The notes under the pieces are model-generated. The model did not search any database, was not told the origin of the DNA, and saw nothing but the letters and a program-made list of their open reading frames with translations. The translations under genes were made by a program, and so were the position numbers. A stretch of 64,000 bases of DNA from an uncultured Gellertiella sp. (GTDB lineage: Bacteria; Pseudomonadota; Alphaproteobacteria; Rhizobiales; Rhizobiaceae): positions 930,001 to 994,000 of the forward strand of contig NZ_OY735139.1 in the NCBI RefSeq assembly GCF_963457605.1, given 5' to 3'. Below are positions 36,968 to 46,567 of the stretch, in pieces (position 1 is the first letter of the stretch; the number at the start of each line of letters is the position of its first letter).

Positions 36968-39900
36968 TCAGCCTTCGCCGATGGCAATCAGGCTGGCATT
37001 GCCGCCTGCCGCTGCGGTGTTGACCGAGATCACCTGTTCAAGGCCGAAGCGCAGCAGATAGGCGGGGCCGCCGGCCTTGAAGCCGGTGCCGGAGAGGCCG
37101 GAGCCACCGAAGGGCTGGGTGCCGACCACCGCGCCGATGGTGTTGCGGTTGATGTAGATGTTGCCGGTATCGAGCGCGTCTGTGACGGTGCGGATCGTCG
37201 CCTCGATGCGGCTGTGGACGCCGAGCGTCAGGCCGTAGCCGGTGGCGGCGATCCTGTCGACGACGCCTTGCAGGTCCTTCGCCTTCCAGCGCACCACATG
37301 CAGCACCGGGCCGAACACCTCGCGGGTCAGCGCCTCCGCGTTTTTCAGCTCGATGATATGCGGGCCAAAGAAATGACCGCCGTCAGGGGCCTTGCCGGCA
37401 TAGCGCAGCTTCTGGCTCTTCTTCATCTCCTCGACATGGGCCGCCAGCATGTCGCGCTGCCTGCCGTCGATGATCGGACCGACATCGGTGGTCTCGAGCG
37501 CGGGATTGCCGAGATTGAGTTCCCGGGCGGCACCTTCGATCATCGACAGCATCTGATCGGCCACGTCCTCCTGCAAGAACAGGATGCGCAGCGCCGAACA
37601 GCGCTGGCCTGCCGACCGGAAGGCCGACATCACCACGTCATCGGCCACCTGTTCCGACAGCGCGGTGGCATCGACGATCATGGCGTTCAGACCGCCGGTC
37701 TCGGCGATGAAGGGCACGATCGGCCCATCCTTGGCGGCGAGCGTCCGGTTGATGGCGCGCGCGGTCTGGGTCGAGCCGGTAAAGGCGACGCCGCCAAGGC
37801 CCGGGTGAGCGGTCAGCGCCGCCCCGACATCCGGCCCGCCCGGCACCAGCATCAGCACATCGGCAGGCACGCCCGCCTGATGGAACAGCCGCACCGCTTC
37901 ATAGCCAATCAGCGGCGTCTGCGGTGCCGGCTTGGCGATGACGGCATTGCCTGCCACCAGCGCCGCCGAGATCTGGCCGAGGAAAATTGCCAGCGGGAAA
38001 TTCCACGGCGAGATGCAGGCAAAGATGCCCCGACCGCGCCACAGGTAGCGGTTGTCCTCGCCCGTCGGGCCGGGCATTGATTGCGGCCCGGCAAACCGGT
38101 GGCGGGCTACCTCCGCATAGTAGCGGCAGAAATCCACCGCCTCGCGGATTTCGGCTATCCCGTCATCGAGCGTCTTGCCCGCCTCGGCAGAAAGCAGCGC
38201 CAGGAAATGATCGCGCTTTTCCTCCAGAAGGTCGCCCATCCGTTCGAGAACCAGGGCCCGGGTTTCGACCGGCGTGCGCGACCAGGCATGAAAGCCCTTG
38301 CGGCCCTCGGCAAAGGCCCGGTCCACATCGGCAGCCGTGGCATTGACCACCGAGCCGACCTGCCGCGCCGTATCGGAAGGCGACAGCACGGCGACGGCGG
38401 CACCATGGCTGGCAACGCCCGGCACCAGCGCCGTTGCACGCACCGTCGGCAGTCCCTGCGCCATGCGGGCCATCAGGTCTTCCAGACTGTCGCGATGGCC
38501 GAATTCCAACCCGGCGCTGTTCTTGCGCTTGCCATAGATATCGGAGGGAAGCGGGATCTGCTTGTGGCGGGCGCTGGCCCCTGCGGCAAGGCCAAGCTTG
38601 TCGCCCGGACGCGCGAGCAGCGCCTCGACCGGAATGGTCTTGTCTCCGGCAACCGCGACAAAGGACGAGTTCGCGCCATTTTCAAGCAGGCGGCGGACGA
38701 GATAGGCCAGCAGGTCGCGATAGCCGCCGACCGGCGCATAGATCCGGCAGGCGATCCGGTCATTGCTGTCGAGCAGGTTGTTGTAGAGCGCCTCGCCCAT
38801 GCCATGCAGCCGCTGGAATTCGAAGCCCGTCCGGTCGGGACCGGCAAGTTCGAGAATGGTGGAGACGGTGAGCGCGTTATGGGTGGCAAATTGCGGGAAG
38901 ATCCGGGCGCGCTTGGCCAGCATCTGGGCGGCACAGGCGAGATAGGCCATGTCGGTCGCCTGCTTGCGCGTCCAGACCGGGTAATCCTCAAGCCCGCGCT
39001 CCTGCGCCCGCTTGACCTCCGTATCCCAGTAGGCCCCCTTGACCAGCCGCACCATCATCCGCCGGCCGAGCGTGGCGCAGAGCTGGTCGATATGGTCAAT
39101 CACATGGCTGGCGCGCTTCTGGTAGGCCTGGATGGCCAGCCCGAAACCGTCCCAGCCGGCCAGGGACGGATCGGCAAAGACCGCTGCAATCACGTCGAGC
39201 GACAGTTCCAGACGGTCTGCCTCTTCCGCATCGACGGTGAAGTTCAGCTGATATTTCTTCGCCATCTGCGCCAGCTTCAGCAGGCTCGGCACCAGTTCTG
39301 TCATCACCCGGGCGTGGTGGGTGGCGAGATAGCGCGGATGCAGCGCCGAAAGCTTGACCGAGATCCCCATCCGGTCCGGCAGGCCACGCGACCTGTTGTT
39401 CTTCTCGCTCCAGCTGCCGATCGCCTCGATGGCCGCGGCATAGGACTGGAAATAGCGCTCCGCATCCTCCGCCGTGCGGGCCCCCTCGCCCAGCATGTCG
39501 AAGGAATGGCGATAGCCCTTTTCCTCGCTTTTGGCGGCGCGCGCCAGCGCATCCCTGATGGTTTCGCCGAGCACGAAATGATGGCCGAGGAAACGCATCG
39601 CCTGCTTGGTGGCGCTGCGCACCGTCGGCAGGCCCACCCGCTTGACGAGGCTGCGCAGCACGCCCTCGGGTGTTTCGCCGGGGCGGATCACCCGGGCCGA
39701 CATGCCGAGCGCCCAGGCGGAGGCATGCACGAACCAGCTGTCGGCCTGCGCCTCATGCTCGCTCCAGCCGCCCTCCTTCAGCTTGTCCTCGATCAGCTTG
39801 TCCTGCGTCAGGCTGTCGGGCACCCGCAGCAGCGCCTCGGCCAGCACCATCAGCGCCAGTCCCTCGCGGGTGGAAAGCCCGTATTCGCGCAGGAAATCCT

Positions 39901-40087
39901 CGACGCCCCCGACCGAGCCGGAATTGTCGCGGATCGCCTCGATCATCGCCCCTGCCCGCCGGTCGATGGCCTGATCCTGGCTGGCGGTAAAGCTCAGACG
40001 GGCAGCAAATTGCCGGATCAGACGGTCGTCATCGCCGTAATAGGGGGCATGGAAGCGCGGCAAGGTCGATGCGGTCTGGCTGGTCAT
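36968..40087 (-). CDS. putA: bifunctional proline dehydrogenase / L-glutamate gamma-semialdehyde dehydrogenase
   Basis: A 1039-aa PutA that oxidises proline to glutamate. The FAD-binding PRODH barrel spans about residues 150-470 (RMGISVKLSALHPRY, VKGAYWDTEVKRAQERGLED). The aldehyde dehydrogenase spans about 540-1020, with ISPWNFPLAIFLGQ, the general base in FIAETGGLNAMIVD and the nucleophile in SAGQRCSALR. It lacks the N-terminal ribbon-helix-helix of enterobacterial PutA, so it is not its own repressor. ATG 40087 follows GGAGAGGA. The divergent Lrp-type gene is the likely activator. Confidence 0.96.
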   Translation of the reverse strand: MTSQTASTLPRFHAPYYGDDDRLIRQFAARLSFTASQDQAIDRRAGAMIEAIRDNSGSVGGVEDFLREYGLSTREGLALMVLAEALLRVPDSLTQDKLIEDKLKEGGWSEHEAQADSWFVHASAWALGMSARVIRPGETPEGVLRSLVKRVGLPTVRSATKQAMRFLGHHFVLGETIRDALARAAKSEEKGYRHSFDMLGEGARTAEDAERYFQSYAAAIEAIGSWSEKNNRSRGLPDRMGISVKLSALHPRYLATHHARVMTELVPSLLKLAQMAKKYQLNFTVDAEEADRLELSLDVIAAVFADPSLAGWDGFGLAIQAYQKRASHVIDHIDQLCATLGRRMMVRLVKGAYWDTEVKRAQERGLEDYPVWTRKQATDMAYLACAAQMLAKRARIFPQFATHNALTVSTILELAGPDRTGFEFQRLHGMGEALYNNLLDSNDRIACRIYAPVGGYRDLLAYLVRRLLENGANSSFVAVAGDKTIPVEALLARPGDKLGLAAGASARHKQIPLPSDIYGKRKNSAGLEFGHRDSLEDLMARMAQGLPTVRATALVPGVASHGAAVAVLSPSDTARQVGSVVNATAADVDRAFAEGRKGFHAWSRTPVETRALVLERMGDLLEEKRDHFLALLSAEAGKTLDDGIAEIREAVDFCRYYAEVARHRFAGPQSMPGPTGEDNRYLWRGRGIFACISPWNFPLAIFLGQISAALVAGNAVIAKPAPQTPLIGYEAVRLFHQAGVPADVLMLVPGGPDVGAALTAHPGLGGVAFTGSTQTARAINRTLAAKDGPIVPFIAETGGLNAMIVDATALSEQVADDVVMSAFRSAGQRCSALRILFLQEDVADQMLSMIEGAARELNLGNPALETTDVGPIIDGRQRDMLAAHVEEMKKSQKLRYAGKAPDGGHFFGPHIIELKNAEALTREVFGPVLHVVRWKAKDLQGVVDRIAATGYGLTLGVHSRIEATIRTVTDALDTGNIYINRNTIGAVVGTQPFGGSGLSGTGFKAGGPAYLLRFGLEQVISVNTAAAGGNASLIAIGEG

Positions 40088-40201
40088 GGGGTTCCTCTCC
40101 ATTGGTGGCACAAACATAGCGACGGACGTCTTGATTTTTTCGCCAATTTTTGGCACTTTTTCGGGATGAAAACAGGCAATTCACAAAAAGGATAGTGAAT
40201 C
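40088..40201. promoter_or_regulatory. divergent putA/putR promoter region
   Basis: The 114 bp between the two divergent genes are AT-rich (CTTGATTTTTTCGCCAATTT, then TTTTTCGGGATGAAAAC) and should hold both promoters and Lrp-type binding sites. No exact palindrome was found. Confidence 0.5.
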
Positions 40202-40663
40202 GTGAAGGAACTTGATCGACTGGACCGTAAAATCCTCCGCGCATTGCAAAAAGAGGGGCGCCTGTCGAATATCGAACTGTCCGAGCGGGTCAACCTTTCC
40301 CCCACCGCCACGGCGGAACGGGTCAAGCGGCTCACCCGCGACGGTTACATTATCGGCTACATGGCCATCCTGTCGCCTGAAAAACTCGGCCGCAACCTGC
40401 TGGTTTTTGTAGAAGTAAAACTGGATCGCACCACGCCCGATGTGTTCGACGCCTTCAACGTGGCGGTCAAGCGCAGCGACGACGTCATGGAATGCCACAT
40501 GATCGCCGGCGGATTTGATTATCTTGTAAAAGCACGTGTAGCGGGAATGGAAGCCTATCGCCAATTTCTATCTGAAGTCATCCTGCCCCTGCCGGGCGTG
40601 CGCGAAACCCACACCTATGCCGTGATGGAAGAGGTCAAGGGAACCGCACTTTTACCGGTTTGA
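40202..40663 (+). CDS. putR: Lrp/AsnC family regulator of proline catabolism
   Basis: A 153-aa Lrp/AsnC protein. The helix-turn-helix is at residues 5-60 (LDRKILRALQKEGRLSNIEL, then SERVNLSPTATAERVKRL), followed by the RAM effector domain (GGFDYLVKARVAGMEAYRQF). In Agrobacterium and Rhodobacter, PutR encoded next to putA activates putA in response to proline; the divergent arrangement here supports the same role. The start is GTG 40202 with AAAGGA upstream. Confidence 0.88.
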   Translation: MKELDRLDRKILRALQKEGRLSNIELSERVNLSPTATAERVKRLTRDGYIIGYMAILSPEKLGRNLLVFVEVKLDRTTPDVFDAFNVAVKRSDDVMECHMIAGGFDYLVKARVAGMEAYRQFLSEVILPLPGVRETHTYAVMEEVKGTALLPV

Positions 40664-40842
40664 CGCCGCTGGATCCTTGCATTAGCAATGTTTTTAGTAC
40701 ATTATTATCTGCAAATACAAGATTTAGCATTGTCAAGGCCCGGGCTTTCCTCTTAAATCCGGCCTCCTGCAATTTCATGCAACCGAAACACTGGGGTTGA
40801 GTCTCGCTCCACCTGTCCCTGGCCCAAACCGGATTCGTTCCC

Positions 40843-41565
40843 ATGATCAACACCGGACGCCAATCTTTACTGACGGGGGAACTGGCGGCCGCCAAAAGCC
40901 GCGAGGCGCTGAAGATTGCGCTCGGCAATGTGCGCGAGAGTTTCGGCTTTCATCATGTGTCCCTGATGCGGGTGCCGGGTGAACAGGACAAGCTGCTGTC
41001 TCCACTGCTGATCGAATCGACATTGCAGGCGGCCTTCCTGCGTGAATTCGACAAGAATCAGTTGCTGTCCATCTGCCCTGTCGGCCTGAAGCTCAAAACC
41101 TCGCTGCTGCCGCAGGCCTGGAGGGTGGAGGACTACCGGACTGCCGAGACCAAGGCTCGCCTCGTCGATTTCATCGCGCTTCTGACCCGGCACGACATGG
41201 CGGGTGGCGTGATGTTTCCGCACTTTCTGTCCGACGGCAATCGCTATGCACTGCGTTTTGATGGCAACCGCAACGCCCTCTGCCAGAGCGAGACAAATGA
41301 ACTGGCCATGCTGTCGCTGCATGCGCTGGACATCTACAACAGGATTGGCCTGACGCGCGAAAGCCAGCACGTGCCGCTCTCTGCGCGGGAACTGGAAGTG
41401 GTCAGCTGGACCGCCCAGGGCAAGACATCGGTGGAAATCGGACAGATCCTCACGCTCTCCGACCATACGGTCAATGCCTACCTGACCAATGCCATCCGCA
41501 AGCTCGATTGCGTCAACCGCACCCAGCTTGTTGCAAAGGCGCTGCGGCTGAAACTGATTTCCTGA
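40843..41565 (+). CDS. LuxR family transcriptional regulator
   Basis: A 240-aa regulator. Residues 175-238 form a LuxR/FixJ helix-turn-helix (PLSARELEVVSWTAQGKTSV, then LTLSDHTVNAYLTNAIRKL). The N-terminal 165 residues have the size of an autoinducer-binding domain, but the Trp/Tyr/Asp pattern that contacts acyl-homoserine lactones is not clear. No luxI-type synthase is nearby, so it is an orphan regulator, perhaps of the VisN/VisR-like kind. A PAS protein follows 90 bp downstream on the same strand. Confidence 0.85.
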   Translation: MINTGRQSLLTGELAAAKSREALKIALGNVRESFGFHHVSLMRVPGEQDKLLSPLLIESTLQAAFLREFDKNQLLSICPVGLKLKTSLLPQAWRVEDYRTAETKARLVDFIALLTRHDMAGGVMFPHFLSDGNRYALRFDGNRNALCQSETNELAMLSLHALDIYNRIGLTRESQHVPLSARELEVVSWTAQGKTSVEIGQILTLSDHTVNAYLTNAIRKLDCVNRTQLVAKALRLKLIS

Positions 41566-41655
41566 CCCTGCCGCCGCAATTATCCGGTCTCCCAATTTTC
41601 AGGTTCGCAACGCTGAAATAGAGTACAATAATCCCTGAAACGGGGGATATGAGAC

Positions 41656-42102
41656 ATGCCTTTGCGATTCGATGACAGTGCGCTGCCTGAGGCATTGCGG
41701 GAAGAGGACGCCCTCAATCTCGCCAGCGAGGATATTGTCGACCTCTATGTGCGCTTTAACAGGCTCGGCTCCTGGCGGCTGGATCTTCACAGCAGCCAAT
41801 CCAGCGTGTCGCGTGGCGTCTATCAGATCTATAGCCTGCCCTATGTCGAGGGCCCCGCCAACATGATGACCTTCCGGGAATGCATTCACCCCGACGATGT
41901 CGAGATTGTCGATGAGGCCTTTTCCACCGCGAGCGAGCGCAAATGCAGTTTTTCGGTCACCTACCGGCTGCGGCGGGCGAGCTGTTTCCACTTCGTGCGC
42001 ACGCTTGGCCGCCACCGTGCCACCGGCAATCCCGAAGGCGAACTCTATGGCATCACCTTTGAAGTGAACGAACAGGTCCGCGAACTGGTTTTCATTGCCT
42101 GA
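41656..42102 (+). CDS. PAS-fold protein
   Basis: A 148-aa protein that seems to consist of one PAS domain of the PAS_3 type (RLGSWRLDLHSS, YSLPYVEGPANMMTFRECIH, PDDVEIVDEAFSTA, then FSVTYRLRRASCFHFVRTLG). No output domain such as kinase or GGDEF follows. It could be a stand-alone sensor working with a partner, for example the LuxR-type regulator upstream. The ligand is unknown. Confidence 0.75.
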   Translation: MPLRFDDSALPEALREEDALNLASEDIVDLYVRFNRLGSWRLDLHSSQSSVSRGVYQIYSLPYVEGPANMMTFRECIHPDDVEIVDEAFSTASERKCSFSVTYRLRRASCFHFVRTLGRHRATGNPEGELYGITFEVNEQVRELVFIA

Positions 42103-42159
42103 CGCATCAAGGGCGGCAGCAGGCCGGCCAGCTTTGGCCCGCCTGCCCGCGCACTGCCC

Positions 42160-43278
42160 CTATCGGTCGATGACCGAGCGGATTTCCACAAGGTTCGAGC
42201 GCACCCGCAGGATATAGAAGCCCATGGTGGAGAGGTGGTTCGGCATGATCCAGCCATCCTCGCGCCCGTTGGAAATGATCGCCGGCTGAATGGCAAGCGC
42301 GGAGCGGAACTGCTTCAGTGTCTCGTCGAAGATCGGCGCAAGGTTGCGCTCCTTCAGCACCTGATCGAAATCGGCCCGCACGCCGGACAGGATGGCGTAA
42401 TAGCCGTAGAGCTGGCCATAGGCGAACCAGAACCGGTCATCGGCCCTGGTGTCGAACCAGCCATTGGCATGCTGTTCGGCGCGATCCTTGAGGATGGCGG
42501 AGGTGCCACCCAGCGAATTGGCCACCCGGTCGATGAATACAAGCAGGTTGTCGGCGCGGGTGTCGAAGGTGACGATGCAGTTTTCAAGCTCGGTGTTGAA
42601 GGCCCTCAGATCGGTGATGGCGGCCCGGTACTGGCTGGGCGTCGGGGTCAGCGGCCCGAAGGGCGACAGGCCGAAATACCAGTTGGTTTCCTCATATTGC
42701 AGCTTGCTGCGCGCGCTTTGCAGCGCGGTATTGATCGCCGAGGTGCCGCGCATCCTGACCAGCGTGTCCACCAGCTCCACCGTCGTGCGCCGCACCGCCT
42801 CGTTGACGCCGCGCTGGAAGGCGGCCTTGTTGTCGAGGAAGGGCGTATGGTCCCAGTCGGTGCCGAACAGGCCGAGCTTGTAGAGCACCATGGAGGAAAT
42901 CCAGGCATTCTGGTTGACGTTGAAATCGGTGAGATTGGCAACCACATCGACCACGCCCGAGCGCTGGCAGGTCTTCGCAGCACCCGCTGCCACCAGCTTT
43001 TCCAGCCCCGCCGACAGATGCCGCTCGGAAAACCTGTAGCGGTTGACGAAATCCGGATCGAAATTCGTCCAGACCTGTGTCTGCCAGACGAAATAGCCAT
43101 AGAGGCCGACGACGAGCAGCAGGAAGGCGGCAATCGGCAACCTGATCAGCGTGCTCTTGCCCCGATACCAACCGTGCGCGGCCAGAAACGGCCAGAGCAG
43201 CCAGGCAACCGCAAGGCCGAAGCCATGCCCCATCCCACGGAACACCCGCTCGAAAAAAGCGATGATCGGATCAAGCAT
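42160..43278 (-). CDS. DUF2333 family membrane protein
   Basis: A 372-aa protein with a cytosolic N-terminus, a membrane helix at about residues 46-66 (IRLPIAAFLLLVVGLYGYFV) and a large mostly helical, probably periplasmic region. The sequence matches DUF2333 (VNQNAWISSMVLYKLGLFGT, FLDNKAAFQRGVNEAVRRT, ERNLAPIFDETLKQF). Its function is unknown. ATG 43278 overlaps the stop of the DUF6638 gene by 8 nt. It is the last gene of the five-gene operon that begins at 48827. Confidence 0.82.
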   Translation of the reverse strand: MLDPIIAFFERVFRGMGHGFGLAVAWLLWPFLAAHGWYRGKSTLIRLPIAAFLLLVVGLYGYFVWQTQVWTNFDPDFVNRYRFSERHLSAGLEKLVAAGAAKTCQRSGVVDVVANLTDFNVNQNAWISSMVLYKLGLFGTDWDHTPFLDNKAAFQRGVNEAVRRTTVELVDTLVRMRGTSAINTALQSARSKLQYEETNWYFGLSPFGPLTPTPSQYRAAITDLRAFNTELENCIVTFDTRADNLLVFIDRVANSLGGTSAILKDRAEQHANGWFDTRADDRFWFAYGQLYGYYAILSGVRADFDQVLKERNLAPIFDETLKQFRSALAIQPAIISNGREDGWIMPNHLSTMGFYILRVRSNLVEIRSVIDR

Positions 43279-44569
43279 GGTCGTCGTCTCCCATTGCATA
43301 AAGTGTCTTCAGTATGGCCCGCTTGTCGCTGAGATAGGACCTCGTCAGGACCGAGACAACATGATTGCGGAAATTATCCCGATATTGCTCATAAGCCGGG
43401 AAGAACCCCTGCCGGTCGAACATGAAGCGCGACAGATAGTCTTCCGGGATCTGCGCGGCAATCAGCCGGTTGGTGAGCCAGGCATCGCGGTGGCCGGGAA
43501 GCGCCCGCACCAGTAAAAACCGCTCGCGCGCCGGGAGCGTGTCGAGCCGCACCTCGCCCCGCTCGCGCAGCTGTCTGAGCATGTCCGAGAGGAACGGCCA
43601 GGTCCCCTCGCGCGTCACCTCGGCGGCATTGCGTTGCAAAAAGGTCTGCCACCAGACCGCATCGACCCCGTCGAGATCGGCATCGGGGGCAAGACGCGCG
43701 GCAAGCTGTTCGAGCACCATCTGGCGGCGGTGTTCGATCAGCCCGCTCTCGCCGGCCCAGCTGCCGCGCGGCAGCTCGATGCGTCCGGTGCGCGCCAGGA
43801 AGTCGAAGATCTGCTTCTGGTCGCTGGCGGCGATATAGCTGACCTGCCAGGGCCGCGAGCGGCGGAAACCGGGGGCGGAGGGATCGCAGATGACAGTTGT
43901 CGTGTCCTCGTCGAGGAACACGTAGACGCCGCCGAAATGATTGGCCCAGAAGGCCTCGTGCCGGAACACGAGCTGGTCCGGCACCAGCGGATTCTGCCGG
44001 ATGTCGCCGGTGACCCTGGCAAGCTCCACCATCCGGTTGAGGGCAGCATCGTCGCGCCAGAGACCGGTATCGGCCATCAGCTGATCGACAAGCTGGCGCA
44101 ATTCCGCCGCCTTGCCGAGCAGGTCATCCGCCGACAGCACCCCGAAGCGGATCTCGTTGATCCCGAGCAGATCATCGAGGCTTTCCACTTTTGCCACCGA
44201 ATCCTCGATCTCCCCATAGACCGCATCCTTGATGGTGACCGCATTCAGCGCCCGCGCATTGGCCGCATAGAAGCGGTGCATCAGCGCCGCCGTGTTGGAA
44301 AAGCTCGAATGGGCAACCGGCAGGTTCTCCTGCTCCGGCGTCAGGATGATGAAGCGGCGGTTGACCTTCAGCGGATCCAGATAATCCTCATCCCCCAGCG
44401 CCTTCGCCACTTCCGGCGAAAAGCCCAGCATGTCGATGCGGAAGCTCGACAACCCGGTCTCCGGCAGCCCGAAGCCCTTCAGCGCCTTGTTGTAACGCGC
44501 AACCAGATGCGGCTCGTCGATGCTGAGCAGGCGGCCATGGATGAGGTCGGATTGGAGGCGGCGGGTCAT
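43271..44569 (-). CDS. DUF6638-like protein
   Basis: A 432-aa soluble protein without signal or membrane segments. It resembles proteins grouped as DUF6638 in rhizobia. Recognisable stretches include FGLPETGLSSFRIDMLGFSP and NHFGGVYVFLDEDTTTVICD. No catalytic motif is evident. It lies 61 bp after the AAA ATPase gene and is coupled to the DUF2333 gene downstream, so it probably belongs to the same complex or pathway. Confidence 0.68.
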   Translation of the reverse strand: MTRRLQSDLIHGRLLSIDEPHLVARYNKALKGFGLPETGLSSFRIDMLGFSPEVAKALGDEDYLDPLKVNRRFIILTPEQENLPVAHSSFSNTAALMHRFYAANARALNAVTIKDAVYGEIEDSVAKVESLDDLLGINEIRFGVLSADDLLGKAAELRQLVDQLMADTGLWRDDAALNRMVELARVTGDIRQNPLVPDQLVFRHEAFWANHFGGVYVFLDEDTTTVICDPSAPGFRRSRPWQVSYIAASDQKQIFDFLARTGRIELPRGSWAGESGLIEHRRQMVLEQLAARLAPDADLDGVDAVWWQTFLQRNAAEVTREGTWPFLSDMLRQLRERGEVRLDTLPARERFLLVRALPGHRDAWLTNRLIAAQIPEDYLSRFMFDRQGFFPAYEQYRDNFRNHVVSVLTRSYLSDKRAILKTLYAMGDDDHA

Positions 44570-44630
44570 GAGCCGTGCTCTGGGGGTGTGGTCGCTTCTG
44601 GCCGGTCGCCGGTGGCAGGCATATCTTCCC

Positions 44631-46565
44631 TCATCGCCCCGCCTCCCAGCGCCCGTCGCGCTTCATCGTCTCGATTTCCGCCATCGCCCGCTCGCGCTGG
44701 CGTTCGCGGCGGATGAGGTCGGTGACGGCGGCGCTGTCGGATTTGTCGGTGTAGCGGAATTCGCTGTCGGCATAGCGGTTGATCTCCTGCAGCACCATCT
44801 CGATGGTGACAGGCCCGCGCAAGGCGGAAATCATCGCCTTCTTCTCGTCATAGGGTCTGTGCAGGAAAGCCCCCGGCGTCTGGAACCAGTCGTCCGGCAG
44901 GTCGACATCCATCGCCCGCATCCGGATCGCATCGACGATGTTCTTGATGGCGCGACCGGTAAAGCGGGGTTCCACCTGACGGATGCGGTGGAGATAGGTG
45001 CCGATATCCTCCAGCGTCTTCACACCGCCATTTTCCGCCGAGAACCGTTCCCAGACGGCAACCAGCCCCTCTTCCTGCGGCCTTGCATGCTCCGCATAGG
45101 ACTCGGTGACCGCCTTGCTGATCGCCTGTCCGGCAAAGAGCGGATGATTGCCCGGCGGGATCTGATGATTGGATCCGACGAGGCTGGCGAAGATGTCGAT
45201 ATAGTCCTCGCGGCTTTGCGGCCCGTCGACCAGCCAGCGGGCCCCGGCGCGCTGGCGAAGGGCATCGTCGACATTTTCCGGATAGTTGGAAAACATCCCG
45301 AAACAGCAATTGCCGCGCACCACGGTCGAGGCCCCGGCAAAGCTTTCCATCAGCACGGCGGTCACTTCCTGCTGGCCCGCAGACGCGCGGTCGTCATTGC
45401 GCCGCGCCGCCACCTGGTCGACATCGTCGATGGTGCCGAAACCGATCTGGCGCGGATTCATCACCCCGTTGACGAAGGCCTTGCAGTTCTGGCCGGATTT
45501 GCCCTGGTAGGACGAAATCTGGTCGACGCCGAAATTCTCGTAGTGAAAGCCATAACCCGCCATCTGGCAGTATTCGTTGATCAGCCCGGCCAGCATCTGG
45601 ATCAGCATGGTCTTGCCGGTGCCGGGCATGCCGTCGCCGATGAAGGTGAAGAGAAAGCCGCCAAGCTCGACAAACGGATTCATCTGCCGCTCGAAATCAT
45701 AGGCGACCAGCATCCGCGCCAGCCGCATCGCCTGATATTTGGCAATGGCATTGCCGATGATTTCCTCCGGCTTGCGGAAGGTCATCACCAGCGCCTTGCG
45801 TCGCTGGCCGGGGGCGATGTCGAAACCGTCAAGCGCAAAATCCTCACCCTCCAGCTTGACATGCGCCTCGGCAAAGGCGGCAAGCCCGGAAAAACGCGCC
45901 CGGCGCTCGATCAGGCCCAGCAGGCACAGCCGTGCGAAACGCCGCGCCGTCGCCAGCATCGCCGCCGCCTCGGCGCAGGCGGAAATCGCCCGGTCGAGGC
46001 TTGCGACGAGGCTTTTCAGCGCCTCCTGCGGCGTATCGAACAGATAGTCTGGCTCCTCCGGATCCGACCCCGCCTCCCCCTCGCCGGGCAGCATCTGCGC
46101 GACATAGGCGGCAGCAGCAAAGGCGGCTACATAGGCGGAGGCCGACAAGAGCACGCGAAACCGCTCGCCGTCGGCACCGGCAAGCGGGGCCTGGACATTG
46201 CGGGCCTGCAGCGCTTCGAGATCGCTCTGCCGGGCAAAACTCGCCGCCACCGCCAGCCCCACCTGCAGGCCGCGCCGCACCCGGTAGAGCAGCGCGTGCG
46301 CCTCGGGCGACAGCAGCGGATCGGCGGGTGGCACCGCGGCAATGGTCTTTTGCAGCTCGACATCGCGGGTTCTGGACAGGCCCGAGGTCGATACGGTCTG
46401 GACGAAGCGGCGGCCCGTTCCGGCAAGGGCAGCGCTTCCCGGTCCTTGCGGTGCCTCCATCCGGATGAAGCGGGTGACGAGGCCCTGGGCCACGCCGAGA
46501 TGCCGCGCCACCTCGTCCTCGGGGATGGCGGTCAGTCCGGCATTCAGCCCTGCGGGAGCACTCAT
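44631..46565 (-). CDS. AAA family ATPase of the five-gene operon
   Basis: A 644-aa protein with a helical N-terminal half (residues 1-310, including two Ala-rich stretches) and a C-terminal AAA ATPase. Walker A is GDGMPGTGKTMLIQMLAG (around residue 325), Walker B is IGFGTIDDVDQVA, and sensor-like residues follow in GNCCFGMFSNYPENVDDALR and RQRAGARWLVDGP. The replacement of the usual hydrophobic-DE by TIDDVD is notable. It probably remodels one of the partner proteins. ATG 46565 is 2 nt after the stop of the upstream gene. Confidence 0.82.
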   Translation of the reverse strand: MSAPAGLNAGLTAIPEDEVARHLGVAQGLVTRFIRMEAPQGPGSAALAGTGRRFVQTVSTSGLSRTRDVELQKTIAAVPPADPLLSPEAHALLYRVRRGLQVGLAVAASFARQSDLEALQARNVQAPLAGADGERFRVLLSASAYVAAFAAAAYVAQMLPGEGEAGSDPEEPDYLFDTPQEALKSLVASLDRAISACAEAAAMLATARRFARLCLLGLIERRARFSGLAAFAEAHVKLEGEDFALDGFDIAPGQRRKALVMTFRKPEEIIGNAIAKYQAMRLARMLVAYDFERQMNPFVELGGFLFTFIGDGMPGTGKTMLIQMLAGLINEYCQMAGYGFHYENFGVDQISSYQGKSGQNCKAFVNGVMNPRQIGFGTIDDVDQVAARRNDDRASAGQQEVTAVLMESFAGASTVVRGNCCFGMFSNYPENVDDALRQRAGARWLVDGPQSREDYIDIFASLVGSNHQIPPGNHPLFAGQAISKAVTESYAEHARPQEEGLVAVWERFSAENGGVKTLEDIGTYLHRIRQVEPRFTGRAIKNIVDAIRMRAMDVDLPDDWFQTPGAFLHRPYDEKKAMISALRGPVTIEMVLQEINRYADSEFRYTDKSDSAAVTDLIRRERQRERAMAEIETMKRDGRWEAGR

Positions 46566-46567
46566 GG

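Noticed and set aside
38081-40195. 704-codon plus-strand ORF
   Set aside because: Antisense to putA; its composition is that of a third-position-GC shadow and it has no family motifs.
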